DNA from: JAAZNO01 sp012798275 | GTDB taxonomy: Bacteria; Chloroflexota; Anaerolineae; B4-G1; SLSP01 | Length of the DNA: 14,263 nt | NCBI GenBank assembly: GCA_035347995.1 | Contig: DAOPQD010000080.1 | Location: 1 to 14,263 of the forward strand | Reading direction: 5' to 3' | Shown here: piece after piece, positions 1 through 7,294 of the stretch | Layout of the letters: every line of letters starts with the position of its first letter | Numbering within the stretch: position 1 is the first letter of the stretch | The notes under the pieces: generated by a model | Seen by the model: only the letters and a program-made list of their open reading frames with translations | Told to the model about the DNA's origin: nothing | Database searches by the model: none | Program-made: the position numbers and the translations under genes

Positions 1-70
1 TCTTACCATTTTACACCCTTCGTGCGGTTCTAGTCAAAGCATTGATAAGCCCTACTCCCCTCGAGAGCGC

Positions 71-98
71 TTGACAAAATTCTAAGCCGTGGTAAGAT
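71..98 (+). promoter_or_regulatory. groESL promoter, sigma70-type
   Basis: A perfect -35 box TTGACA (71-76) and a -10-like TAAGAT (93-98) are separated by 16 bp. Transcription would start near 105, just before the CIRCE operator, so a repressor bound there could block initiation or early elongation. The -10 matches the consensus at 4 of 6 positions, but the position relative to CIRCE and groES supports the call. Confidence 0.75.
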
Positions 99-109
99 AC
101 CCTCCGAAT

Positions 110-136
110 TTAGCACTCAAACTCATAGAGTGCTAA
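110..136 (+). promoter_or_regulatory. CIRCE element (HrcA operator)
   Basis: TTAGCACTC (110-118), a 9-base spacer and GAGTGCTAA (128-136) form a perfect 9-9-9 inverted repeat identical to the CIRCE consensus. In known systems the repressor HrcA binds this element and represses groESL until heat shock. It lies in the predicted 5' UTR, 49 bases before the chosen groES start. hrcA itself is not in the window. Confidence 0.97.
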
Positions 137-185
137 CAAATGGCCCTGGAAGTACAACATCAAACAAAGATGGAGGTAAGTGAAT

Positions 186-488
186 ATGGTTAAGATTCGA
201 CCCCTGGGTGATCGTGTCGTTGTTGAGCCGATCGAAGAGGATGAGATGACCTTCGCCGGCGGCCAGCTCGTGTTGCCCGACACGGCCAAGGAAAAGCCCC
301 AACAGGGCAAAGTGCTGGCAGTAGGCCCCGACATCGAGGTCAAGGACGATGACGGCAACATCATCGGCGTGCAGCCGGGCGACATCGTCATCTACGCCAA
401 GTACGGCGGCACGCAATTCAAGACCCGCGAGGGCCAGAAACTGCTCATCCTCCGCGAGGATGACCTGCTGGGCGTGCTGGAAGACTAG
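186..488 (+). CDS. groES: GroES co-chaperonin (Hsp10)
   Basis: Encodes a 100-residue co-chaperonin that forms the heptameric lid of the GroEL folding chamber in the cytoplasm. The N terminus begins MVKIRPLGDRVVVEP, typical of the family. The mobile loop (about residues 18-31) keeps the hydrophobic tripeptide L28-V29-L30 that docks onto GroEL, followed by PDTAKEKPQ. Length is normal for the family. The ATG at 186 is chosen because GGAGG (172-176) lies 9 bases upstream; an in-frame GTG at 180 would leave only 3 bases. groEL follows after 41 bases in the same transcript. Regulation is probably by HrcA through the upstream CIRCE. Confidence 0.98.
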   Translation: MVKIRPLGDRVVVEPIEEDEMTFAGGQLVLPDTAKEKPQQGKVLAVGPDIEVKDDDGNIIGVQPGDIVIYAKYGGTQFKTREGQKLLILREDDLLGVLED

Positions 489-529
489 TCGCATCGTTGC
501 GCAATCCCAACGACAAGGAGAAAGAAACT

Positions 530-2173
<1,644 letters not shown>

Positions 2174-2192
2174 ACCGACCCCCTGTTGCACA

Positions 2193-2234
2193 AACACGCC
2201 CCCGATCCTTCGATGGGGGGCGTGTTGTTTTTTT
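2193..2234 (+). terminator. Rho-independent terminator of groESL
   Basis: An 11-bp perfect GC-rich stem, AACACGCCCCC (2193-2203) with GGGGGCGTGTT (2216-2226), can be extended inward past one mismatch by ATC/GAT around a CTTC loop. After one G comes a run of seven T (2228-2234). It starts 20 bases after the groEL stop codon. Confidence 0.93.
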
Positions 2235-2335
2235 AGAATTTTTCTCGGCCTTATGAAGTTTAAAAAACAATCCGGTAATAAACGGGATTTTCCCCTATCC
2301 CCCGGCCCCCCTTCCCCAGCCGGTGGAAGGGGGGA

Positions 2336-2383
2336 GAAAAATAAGGGGTTTTGCAGGCGGGCTGCGCCCGCCTGCAAAACCCC
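2336..2383 (-). terminator. Possible terminator of feo operon (18-bp stem)
   Basis: Read on the - strand, the 18-bp perfect stem (2383-2345) is followed directly by TTATTTTTC (2344-2336), a typical stem plus U-rich tail. It lies about 150 bases beyond the feoC stop and would end transcription of the metal operon. That it is a functional terminator is an inference. Confidence 0.5.
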
Positions 2384-2385
2384 AC

Positions 2386-2426
2386 AAAAAAAGTCCCCTT
2401 CCCCCCGCACTTTGCGTGGGGGGAAG
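2386..2426 (-). terminator. Possible first terminator downstream of feoC
   Basis: On the - strand, the stem CTTCCCCCC/GGGGGGAAG (2426-2398) is followed by GGGAC and then seven T (2392-2386). The 5-base gap between stem and T-run is longer than ideal, so this may be a weak terminator acting with the 18-bp hairpin beyond it. Confidence 0.4.
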
Positions 2427-2534
2427 CCAGTGGCTAAACGATTACAGTCAAGAATTTGTATTAATTCATTATGGGAACAAATCGTGAGTACATCTGGGCG
2501 CGGCGTTATTACCCCATTGAATTGTGAAAGTTTA

Positions 2535-2843
2535 TCAAGCCGCCGGTAGACCCTCTGTGGGCGACCTGGCAAAACTGCCATCTCGCTGCGCCAGGGCTTG
2601 ATAGCCCTTGGGGGTGACGCTCCACAGCCGCGGGCCGGCGCTCCCCGGGCCGCAGGCGGATTGCAGCGCGCAGCCCTCGCAGCCGGAGGCGCATGGCGCG
2701 ACCTCGCTCAGATAGCCGAGGCGCGCCAGTTCCTGCGTCATCTGCTGCGCCAGAGCCGGCGTGATGTCGAGGGCGCGAGCCAGCGCTTCCAGGCTTTGCA
2801 CCCCTTGTCCGATCGCCAGTTCACGCAAGATTTTCCAAAGCAT
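2535..2843 (-). CDS. feoC: FeoC-like winged-helix protein with Cys cluster
   Basis: Encodes a 102-residue protein beginning MLWKILRELAIGQG with a short winged-helix fold (about residues 1-48: SLEALARALDITPALAQQM, then LARLGYL). A cysteine cluster C-x3-C-x2-C-x5-C follows at residues 51, 55, 58 and 64. This arrangement is the hallmark of FeoC proteins; some characterised members bind an oxygen-sensitive Fe-S cluster and influence FeoB stability or feo transcription. It is the last gene of the operon, 24 bases after feoB. The ATG at 2843 has GAGG 6 bases upstream; a TTG at 2855 is possible but has only a GGAG 3 bases away. The low-complexity C terminus is unassigned. Function is inferred from cysteine pattern and position. 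Confidence 0.75.
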   Translation of the reverse strand: MLWKILRELAIGQGVQSLEALARALDITPALAQQMTQELARLGYLSEVAPCASGCEGCALQSACGPGSAGPRLWSVTPKGYQALAQRDGSFARSPTEGLPAA

Positions 2844-2867
2844 GGCCAGCCTCAATAGCTCCGATCT

Positions 2868-4880
2868 TCAGAGTCCCCAAGCCAGGGCGGCGAGGTGATA
2901 CACCGCGATTCCCCCGCCCAACGAGAGCACCAACAGCAGCCCCAACCCCAGCGCCATCCAGCGCGTGCCCGCCTCCTGTTGCATGACGACGACGGTCGCC
3001 ACGCACGGGATGAAGAGCATCTGCGTCACAAGATAACCCAACGCCGCCGCGGGCGACATCACCTGAGGTAAGATCGTCTGAAAATCGCCGTAGAGAATGC
3101 TCAGCGTCGCAATCGTGTTTTCCTTGGCCACGAAACTGGTGAGCAGGGCGGCCATCATCTGCCAGGGGACGCCCAACAACCGTCCCAGCGGTTCCAACCA
3201 CTGTCCTGCCGTCGCCAGATAACTCCCCGTCACCTCACCATGCGGAAAGTAGGAAAGCGCCCACACGCCGACGGAGACGCCCAGGATGACGGTCCCTGCC
3301 TTCCGCAGAAAGGCGACGAGGTTATTCCAGACGTATAAGGCCACGGTGCGGGCATTGGGCAGGTGATAGAGGGGCAGTTCCATGATAAAGGCCACCTGTT
3401 CCCCGCGCAGGATGACGCGATGCAGCAACAGCCCCATGGCGAACACCGCCAGCACATTGAGGGCGACCAATCCCCAGGAAACCCACACCGCCGCCCCGTC
3501 AAAGAAGACGGGCGCGAGGACGGCAACCACCGCCATCCGCGCCGTGCAGGGAATGAGCGGCGCCAGGAGCAAGGTGAGCAAACGCGCGCGGCGCGTCTCG
3601 ATGATGCGGCTCCCCAACACCGCCGGGACATTGCAGCCAAAGCCCAGGAGCAGCGGCACAAAGCTCTTGCCATGCAGGCCGATGGCGTGCATCACCCGAT
3701 CTGCCAGGTAAGCAATCCGCGCCATGTAACCGGTGTCCTCCAGCAGCGCCAGCGCGGTGAAGAAGATGAGCAGGATCGGCAAGAAGGTGATTACCATCCC
3801 CGCGCCGCCCATCACGCCATCGGCGAGGAGGGCGCCGAGCCACGGCGGCGCACCGGCAAGCGCCTGCCGAATTCCCTCCGCCAGCGCCTCGATCAACGCG
3901 CTCAGCGCTTCCTGCAAGGGGCTGCCCAGCGCATACGTGACCCCAAAGACGCCGCCCAGGACGCCCAGCAACACCAGCGTGCCCCAGAGCGGATGGGTGA
4001 AGACAGTATCCAGGCGCGCCGTGAGGCCCATCTGTCCGAGGCGCGGGCGCACGACCGCCGCTCGCACCATGCGCTCGATCCATTCATAGCGCGCGCCGGC
4101 GATATCGAGAATCGCGTCCTCGTGTTGGTGCAATAACGCATGCACCTGCGTCCACAGCTCCGGCGGCAGCTGCGCCTGCATCAACGCGGTGATTTCGTCA
4201 TCGCCTTCCAACAGCTTCAGCGCCACCCAATCCGCCGGATAGGGCTGCGGCACATGCGGTTCGATGAGGGTGAGCAGCTGGCCAAGGACCAGCTCATGCT
4301 CTTTGCGGATGGTAGGTCGCTGGGGGTGGTAGGGGATCTCGCCGGCAAGCAATTTCCGCACCGTCTCCAGCAGCTCCGTGAAGCCCATCCCCCGCGCGGC
4401 GGACATCGGCACGACGGGAATGCCGAGCGCGGCCTCCAACACCGCCGGTTCGACGTGAATGCCCTCTTGCTCCGCAACGTCAAGCATATTGAGCGCGAGG
4501 ATCACCGGCGCGGGCAACAACAGCAACTCCGTCAGCAAGTAGAGGCTCCGCTCCAGGATAGCAGCGTCCACCACGGCGATCACCACGTCGGGGCGCTCGC
4601 GGACGATGAAATCACGGGCTATCCGTTCCTCTTCCGAATTCGCGGTGAGGCTGTACGTCCCCGGCAGGTCAATCAGGGTAAATGCGCTGTCCCCCTGCGA
4701 GCAAAGCCCGGATTTGCGCTCCACGGTCTTGCCGGGCCAGTTACCCACGTGCTGATTCAGCCCCGTGAGCATGTTGAAGATCGTGGATTTACCCACGTTG
4801 GGCTGCCCGGCGAGGGCGATGACCACCGGCGCCATGCAGGTGAGCTCTGGAGGAAGCTCAGTTCGGGGTTGCACCGTCAT
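2868..4880 (-). CDS. feoB: FeoB ferrous iron transporter (G-protein membrane permease)
   Basis: Encodes a 670-residue inner-membrane protein that takes up Fe2+ using a cytosolic N-terminal G domain. G motifs visible: G1 GQPNVGKST (25-33), switch threonine in KTVE (51-54), G3 DLPG (71-74), G4 NMLD (131-134), G5 SAA (160-162). A helical spacer follows to about 280, then the polytopic core with Gate-type motifs GCNVPA (415-420, C416), PCTAR (444-448, C445), SFVAKE (582-587) and PCVAT (625-629, C626). It ends shortly after the last membrane segment, without the long Cys-rich tail seen in enterobacteria. Start ATG 4880 has GGAGG 6 bases upstream; an in-frame extension to 4949 lacks family sequence. 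It overlaps feoA by 23 bases, implying translational coupling. Confidence 0.97.
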   Translation of the reverse strand: MTVQPRTELPPELTCMAPVVIALAGQPNVGKSTIFNMLTGLNQHVGNWPGKTVERKSGLCSQGDSAFTLIDLPGTYSLTANSEEERIARDFIVRERPDVVIAVVDAAILERSLYLLTELLLLPAPVILALNMLDVAEQEGIHVEPAVLEAALGIPVVPMSAARGMGFTELLETVRKLLAGEIPYHPQRPTIRKEHELVLGQLLTLIEPHVPQPYPADWVALKLLEGDDEITALMQAQLPPELWTQVHALLHQHEDAILDIAGARYEWIERMVRAAVVRPRLGQMGLTARLDTVFTHPLWGTLVLLGVLGGVFGVTYALGSPLQEALSALIEALAEGIRQALAGAPPWLGALLADGVMGGAGMVITFLPILLIFFTALALLEDTGYMARIAYLADRVMHAIGLHGKSFVPLLLGFGCNVPAVLGSRIIETRRARLLTLLLAPLIPCTARMAVVAVLAPVFFDGAAVWVSWGLVALNVLAVFAMGLLLHRVILRGEQVAFIMELPLYHLPNARTVALYVWNNLVAFLRKAGTVILGVSVGVWALSYFPHGEVTGSYLATAGQWLEPLGRLLGVPWQMMAALLTSFVAKENTIATLSILYGDFQTILPQVMSPAAALGYLVTQMLFIPCVATVVVMQQEAGTRWMALGLGLLLVLSLGGGIAVYHLAALAWGL

Positions 4881-5112
4881 GGGGCGCCTCCTGCTTAAGA
4901 AGCAAAACCTGCGCCGCTTCGCCGCGCCCCAATGCCACCCGCGTCCCACGCACGGAGACGATGAGCGGGCCGTGACCGGGGTTGCGCACCATCGTCACCG
5001 GCGCGCCGGGCGTGAATCCCAGCGCCGCCAGCCGCGATACCAAGCTATGTCCGCCCTGCAGCGCGCGGATGATGCCGGCCTGACCTGGTTGAAGTTCGGA
5101 TAAGGGCGTCAA
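4858..5112 (-). CDS. feoA: FeoA, SH3-like iron-transport accessory protein
   Basis: Encodes an 84-residue cytosolic protein with the FeoA pattern: LSELQPGQAGIIRAL at the N terminus, SRLAALGFTPGAPVTMVRN in the middle, and GTRVALGRGEAAQVLL as the last beta strands of an SH3-like barrel. Members act with FeoB in ferrous iron uptake and probably contact its cytosolic domain. Start is a TTG at 5112 preceded by GAGGTGACAT; no ATG is available nearby. It lies 46 bases after the regulator gene and runs 23 bases into feoB. Length is normal. Confidence 0.93.
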   Translation of the reverse strand: MTPLSELQPGQAGIIRALQGGHSLVSRLAALGFTPGAPVTMVRNPGHGPLIVSVRGTRVALGRGEAAQVLLLKQEAPHDGATPN

Positions 5113-5158
5113 ATGTCACCTCGTTGGTTGCAGATTTTGGATGTCGGCAAAAGCGCTA

Positions 5159-5809
5159 TCACGCAGGCGTCACCCAGATGGTGGCGCTGACAGCAGCGGG
5201 CAAGGTTACCTCGCGGCCATCGGACAGGGCGATCCCGATCGCTTCCGGCGTCTGCTGCCGCACCTGCACCGCCGTGTGCAAGCCAATCCCCAGCATTGCA
5301 AGCTGGTGCAGCACCTCCGGCACCTCAGGGAAAATGCGCACGATGATAACCGTGCTGCCGGGCTCGACGGCGCTCAGGGTCACGCCCGGCTGGGCGGGGA
5401 GCGCTGGGGGGATCGGACCGCCATGCGGGCAGGACGTCGGCTCGCCGAGCAGCCTGGCCAGCTTCTCGGTGACGGCTTCCGGCGCGGCATGTTCCAGCCG
5501 CCCCGCGATCGCGTGCGCTTCATCCCATGGCAGATCGAGCATGTCGGTGAGAAAACGTTCCCACAGCCGATGACGGCGCACCAGCGCGGCAGCAATGCGC
5601 TCCCCCTCCGCCGTGAGCGTCACGCCCTGGTACGGATAATAGATGACCCACCTGCGCTGCGCCAGCTTCAGCGCCATCTCATGCACGGAAACGCGCGTGA
5701 AGTTGAAGTGCTCTTGCAAGTGCGAGAGCGGCAGAGGCGTCTCTGGCGCCTCGCGCAGGCGATAGATCGCGCCGAGATAGTCTTCGCTGGTGACTGTCGC
5801 TGTGAACAT
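5159..5809 (-). CDS. DtxR/MntR-family metal-dependent repressor
   Basis: Encodes a 216-residue cytosolic regulator. Domains: winged helix (about 1-72, TSEDYLGAIYRL then the recognition region), metal/dimerisation domain (about 73-140, ending SCPHGGPIP), and a C-terminal SH3/FeoA-like domain (about 142-216), the DtxR/IdeR layout. Aligned by eye to DtxR, the ancillary-site ligands H80, E84 and H99 are present and the primary site has E106 and H107. The residue equal to DtxR M10/MntR D8 is D10, while that equal to DtxR C102/MntR E99 is G103, and MntR E11 is G13. Metal preference (Fe or Mn) is therefore unclear. It heads the feoABC operon, so iron control is likely. ATG 5809 follows an AGGGG. Confidence 0.92.
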   Translation of the reverse strand: MFTATVTSEDYLGAIYRLREAPETPLPLSHLQEHFNFTRVSVHEMALKLAQRRWVIYYPYQGVTLTAEGERIAAALVRRHRLWERFLTDMLDLPWDEAHAIAGRLEHAAPEAVTEKLARLLGEPTSCPHGGPIPPALPAQPGVTLSAVEPGSTVIIVRIFPEVPEVLHQLAMLGIGLHTAVQVRQQTPEAIGIALSDGREVTLPAAVSATIWVTPA

Positions 5810-5839
5810 CCTACGCCCCTATGGCTCACGGAAAAATTG

Positions 5840-5853
5840 TAAGGTATGCCTTA
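5840..5853 (-). promoter_or_regulatory. Candidate DtxR-type operator
   Basis: Inverted repeat TAAGG-TATG-CCTTA (5-4-5) begins about 4 bases past the predicted transcription start of the regulator-feo operon. The AGG...CCT arms and short spacer resemble DtxR-family boxes in layout but not in exact sequence. Autoregulation by the downstream regulator is an inference. Confidence 0.5.
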
Positions 5854-5863
5854 TCTTTGTATG

Positions 5864-5891
5864 AGTATAACATCGCTTTTAGACCTGTCAA
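5864..5891 (-). promoter_or_regulatory. Promoter of dtxR-feoABC operon
   Basis: Read on the - strand: -35 TTGACA (5891-5886), 16-bp spacer, -10 TATACT (5869-5864), a near-consensus sigma70 promoter. Predicted start is near 5857, giving a 5' UTR of about 48 bases that contains the candidate operator. It is divergent from and adjacent to the serS promoter. Confidence 0.8.
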
Positions 5892-5912
5892 TACGATCAA
5901 TCCCGCTAGTGC

Positions 5913-5940
5913 TGGACAAAGCTCCGTTTAGTGGCATAAT
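5913..5940 (+). promoter_or_regulatory. serS promoter, sigma70-type
   Basis: -35 TGGACA (5913-5918) and -10 CATAAT (5935-5940), each 5 of 6 to consensus, with a 16-bp spacer. Predicted start is near 5947, leaving a leader of about 64 bases filled mostly by the 8-bp repeat array. There is no room for a T-box. Confidence 0.7.
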
Positions 5941-5957
5941 CTTTTCGTGATCGCGCA

Positions 5958-5999
5958 CGACGTGGGAACGTGAAAACGTGGGAACGTAAGTAATTCGCT
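5958..5999 (+). repeat. 8-bp tandem array (GAACGTNN), copy A, serS leader
   Basis: Four units in 8-base register: CGACGTGG (5958), GAACGTGA (5966), AAACGTGG (5974), GAACGTAA (5982), followed by GTAATTCGCT to 5999. The last 18 bases are identical to the end of copy B at 12564-12581. The array ends two bases before the serS ribosome binding site, so it lies in the predicted mRNA leader. Confidence 0.85.
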
Positions 6000-6010
6000 G
6001 AGGAGGGACC

Positions 6011-7294
6011 ATGCTAGACCTGGAGCCGCTTCGCCATGAGCCTGAGCGCGTACGTGAGGCCTTGCGGCAACGCAACGACGCCCCCGAACTCGTAGATGAG
6101 ATCCTGCGGTTGGACGAACGCCGACGCGAGGCCTTGCAAGAAGTCGAGACCTTGCGCGCCGAGCGCAATCGTGTCTCCAGGGAAATCGGCCAGACGAAGG
6201 ATTCGGCAGCGCGACAGGCGCGCATCGCGGAGATGCGTGAAGTGGGCGACCGCATCACGGCGCTGGAGCAGGACCTGCGGGAAATCGAGACCGCATTCCA
6301 CGAAAAATTGCTGTGGCTGCCCAACATCCCCGATGCCTCCGTGCCGGTCGGGCCGGATGAAAGTCACAATCAGGTCGTGCGCACCTGGGGTACGCCCCGC
6401 GATTTCACCGCCGCCGGCTTCGCGCCGCTGGCGCACTGGGACCTGGGCCCCGAACTGGGCATCCTCGATTTCGAGCGCGGCGTGCAGCTCGCCGGTAGCC
6501 GCTTCTACGTCCTCAAGGGCGCCGGCGCACGGCTGCAGCGCGCGCTGATCTTCTGGATGCTGGACGTCCACACGCGCCTCAACGGCTACACCGAGTGGTA
6601 CCTGCCCTTTGTCGTCCGCCGCGAGATGCTCGTGGGCGCGGGACAGCTGCCCAAATTCGCCGACAACCTCTACCACGATGTCGAAGATGACCTCTGGCTG
6701 CTGCCGACCGCTGAGGTGGCGCTCACCAATCTGCACCGCGATGAGATCCTCGACGTGGAACGCCTGCCCTTGAGCTACGTGGCCTACACCCCCTGCTTCC
6801 GCCGCGAGAAGATGAGCGCCGGGCGGGACGTGCGCGGCATCAAGCGCGGCCATCAATTCGACAAAGTGGAGCTGTACAAATTCACCACGCCGGAAGAAAG
6901 CCCCGTGGCGCTGGAGCAGCTGCTCGCCCATGCGGCGGGGCTGCTTGAGGCGCTCGAGCTGCCCTATCGCGTGGTGGAACTCTGCACGGGCGATCTGGGC
7001 TTCGGCTCCACCAAGACCTACGACCTGGAGGTGTGGGCGCCGGGGCAGAACGAGTGGCTGGAAGTGAGCTCCTGCAGCAACGTGACCGATTTCCAGGCGC
7101 GCCGGGCCAACATCCGCTACCGCCCCGAACCAGGCGCCAAACCGCGCTATGTCCACACCCTCAACGGCTCAGGACTGGCGTTGCCGCGCGTCATGATCGC
7201 CCTCATGGAGACCTATCAACAGGCGGACGGCAGCCTCAGCGTGCCGGAAGCGCTTCGTCCCTGGATGGGAGGGCTGGAGGTCATTCAGCGCTGA
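6011..7294 (+). CDS. serS: Seryl-tRNA synthetase
   Basis: Encodes a 427-residue class II aminoacyl-tRNA synthetase that charges tRNA-Ser with serine in the cytoplasm. The N terminus MLDLEPLRHEPERVREAL and a charged, heptad-rich stretch to about residue 100 form the long antiparallel coiled-coil arm that contacts the tRNA. Motif 2 is at about 259-285 (YTPCFRREKMSAGRD, then HQFDKVEL) with catalytic R264; motif 3 is LNGSGLALPRVMIALMETY (384-402) with R393. Length matches the family. Motif 2 has EKMSAGRD where EAGSAGRD is more usual. ATG 6011 follows AGGAGGG (6001-6007), spacing 3. The stop overlaps the next start (TGATG). Confidence 0.98.
   Translation: MLDLEPLRHEPERVREALRQRNDAPELVDEILRLDERRREALQEVETLRAERNRVSREIGQTKDSAARQARIAEMREVGDRITALEQDLREIETAFHEKLLWLPNIPDASVPVGPDESHNQVVRTWGTPRDFTAAGFAPLAHWDLGPELGILDFERGVQLAGSRFYVLKGAGARLQRALIFWMLDVHTRLNGYTEWYLPFVVRREMLVGAGQLPKFADNLYHDVEDDLWLLPTAEVALTNLHRDEILDVERLPLSYVAYTPCFRREKMSAGRDVRGIKRGHQFDKVELYKFTTPEESPVALEQLLAHAAGLLEALELPYRVVELCTGDLGFGSTKTYDLEVWAPGQNEWLEVSSCSNVTDFQARRANIRYRPEPGAKPRYVHTLNGSGLALPRVMIALMETYQQADGSLSVPEALRPWMGGLEVIQR

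Larger units (their letters stand above)
2291..2426. repeat. Three-hairpin intergenic repeat cluster
   Basis: The 361-base gene-free stretch 2174-2534 holds the groEL terminator and this cluster. Hairpin 1: CCCCCCTTCC (2306-2315) with GGAAGGGGGG (2325-2334). Hairpin 2: an 18-bp perfect palindrome, GGGGTTTTGCAGGCGGGC (2345-2362) with its complement at 2366-2383, around a 3-base loop. Hairpin 3: CTTCCCCCC (2398-2406) with GGGGGGAAG (2418-2426). GGAAGGGG (2325-2332) can also pair with CCCCTTCC (2395-2402), enclosing hairpin 2 in a longer imperfect cruciform. The C/G-block composition resembles dispersed REP-like intergenic elements seen across bacterial genomes. Nothing else recognisable lies in the AT-richer remainder, 2427-2534. 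Confidence 0.8.

Noticed and set aside
1..70. RNA gene or end of an upstream gene before the groESL promoter
   Set aside because: No tRNA fold, open frame or terminator could be recognised in these bases.
2253..2549. 98-codon open frame on the + strand in the groEL-feo spacer
   Set aside because: It translates the hairpin repeats (LSPGPPSPAGGRGE), lacks a ribosome binding site, and is a typical repeat artefact.
3363..4136. 257-codon open frame on the + strand opposite feoB (and 4140-4898)
   Set aside because: Arg/Gln/His-rich translation of the complement of feoB; the G motifs and membrane core on the other strand are unmistakable.
4881..4949. Longer feoB start adding 23 residues
   Set aside because: The added Arg-rich residues are unlike FeoB, and the ATG at 4880 has a good GGAGG site.
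5958..5999. CRISPR or direct-repeat immunity array
   Set aside because: Units are 8 bases with no spacers; it is a simple tandem array.
6014..7156. 380-codon open frame on the - strand opposite serS
   Set aside because: Antisense shadow of serS with biased His/Gln/Glu/Ala composition and no recognisable domain.
7033..7293. Extension of the LysM/M23 gene 87 codons upstream into serS
   Set aside because: The upstream part is out-of-frame serS sequence; the lipoprotein signal starts with the ATG at 7294.
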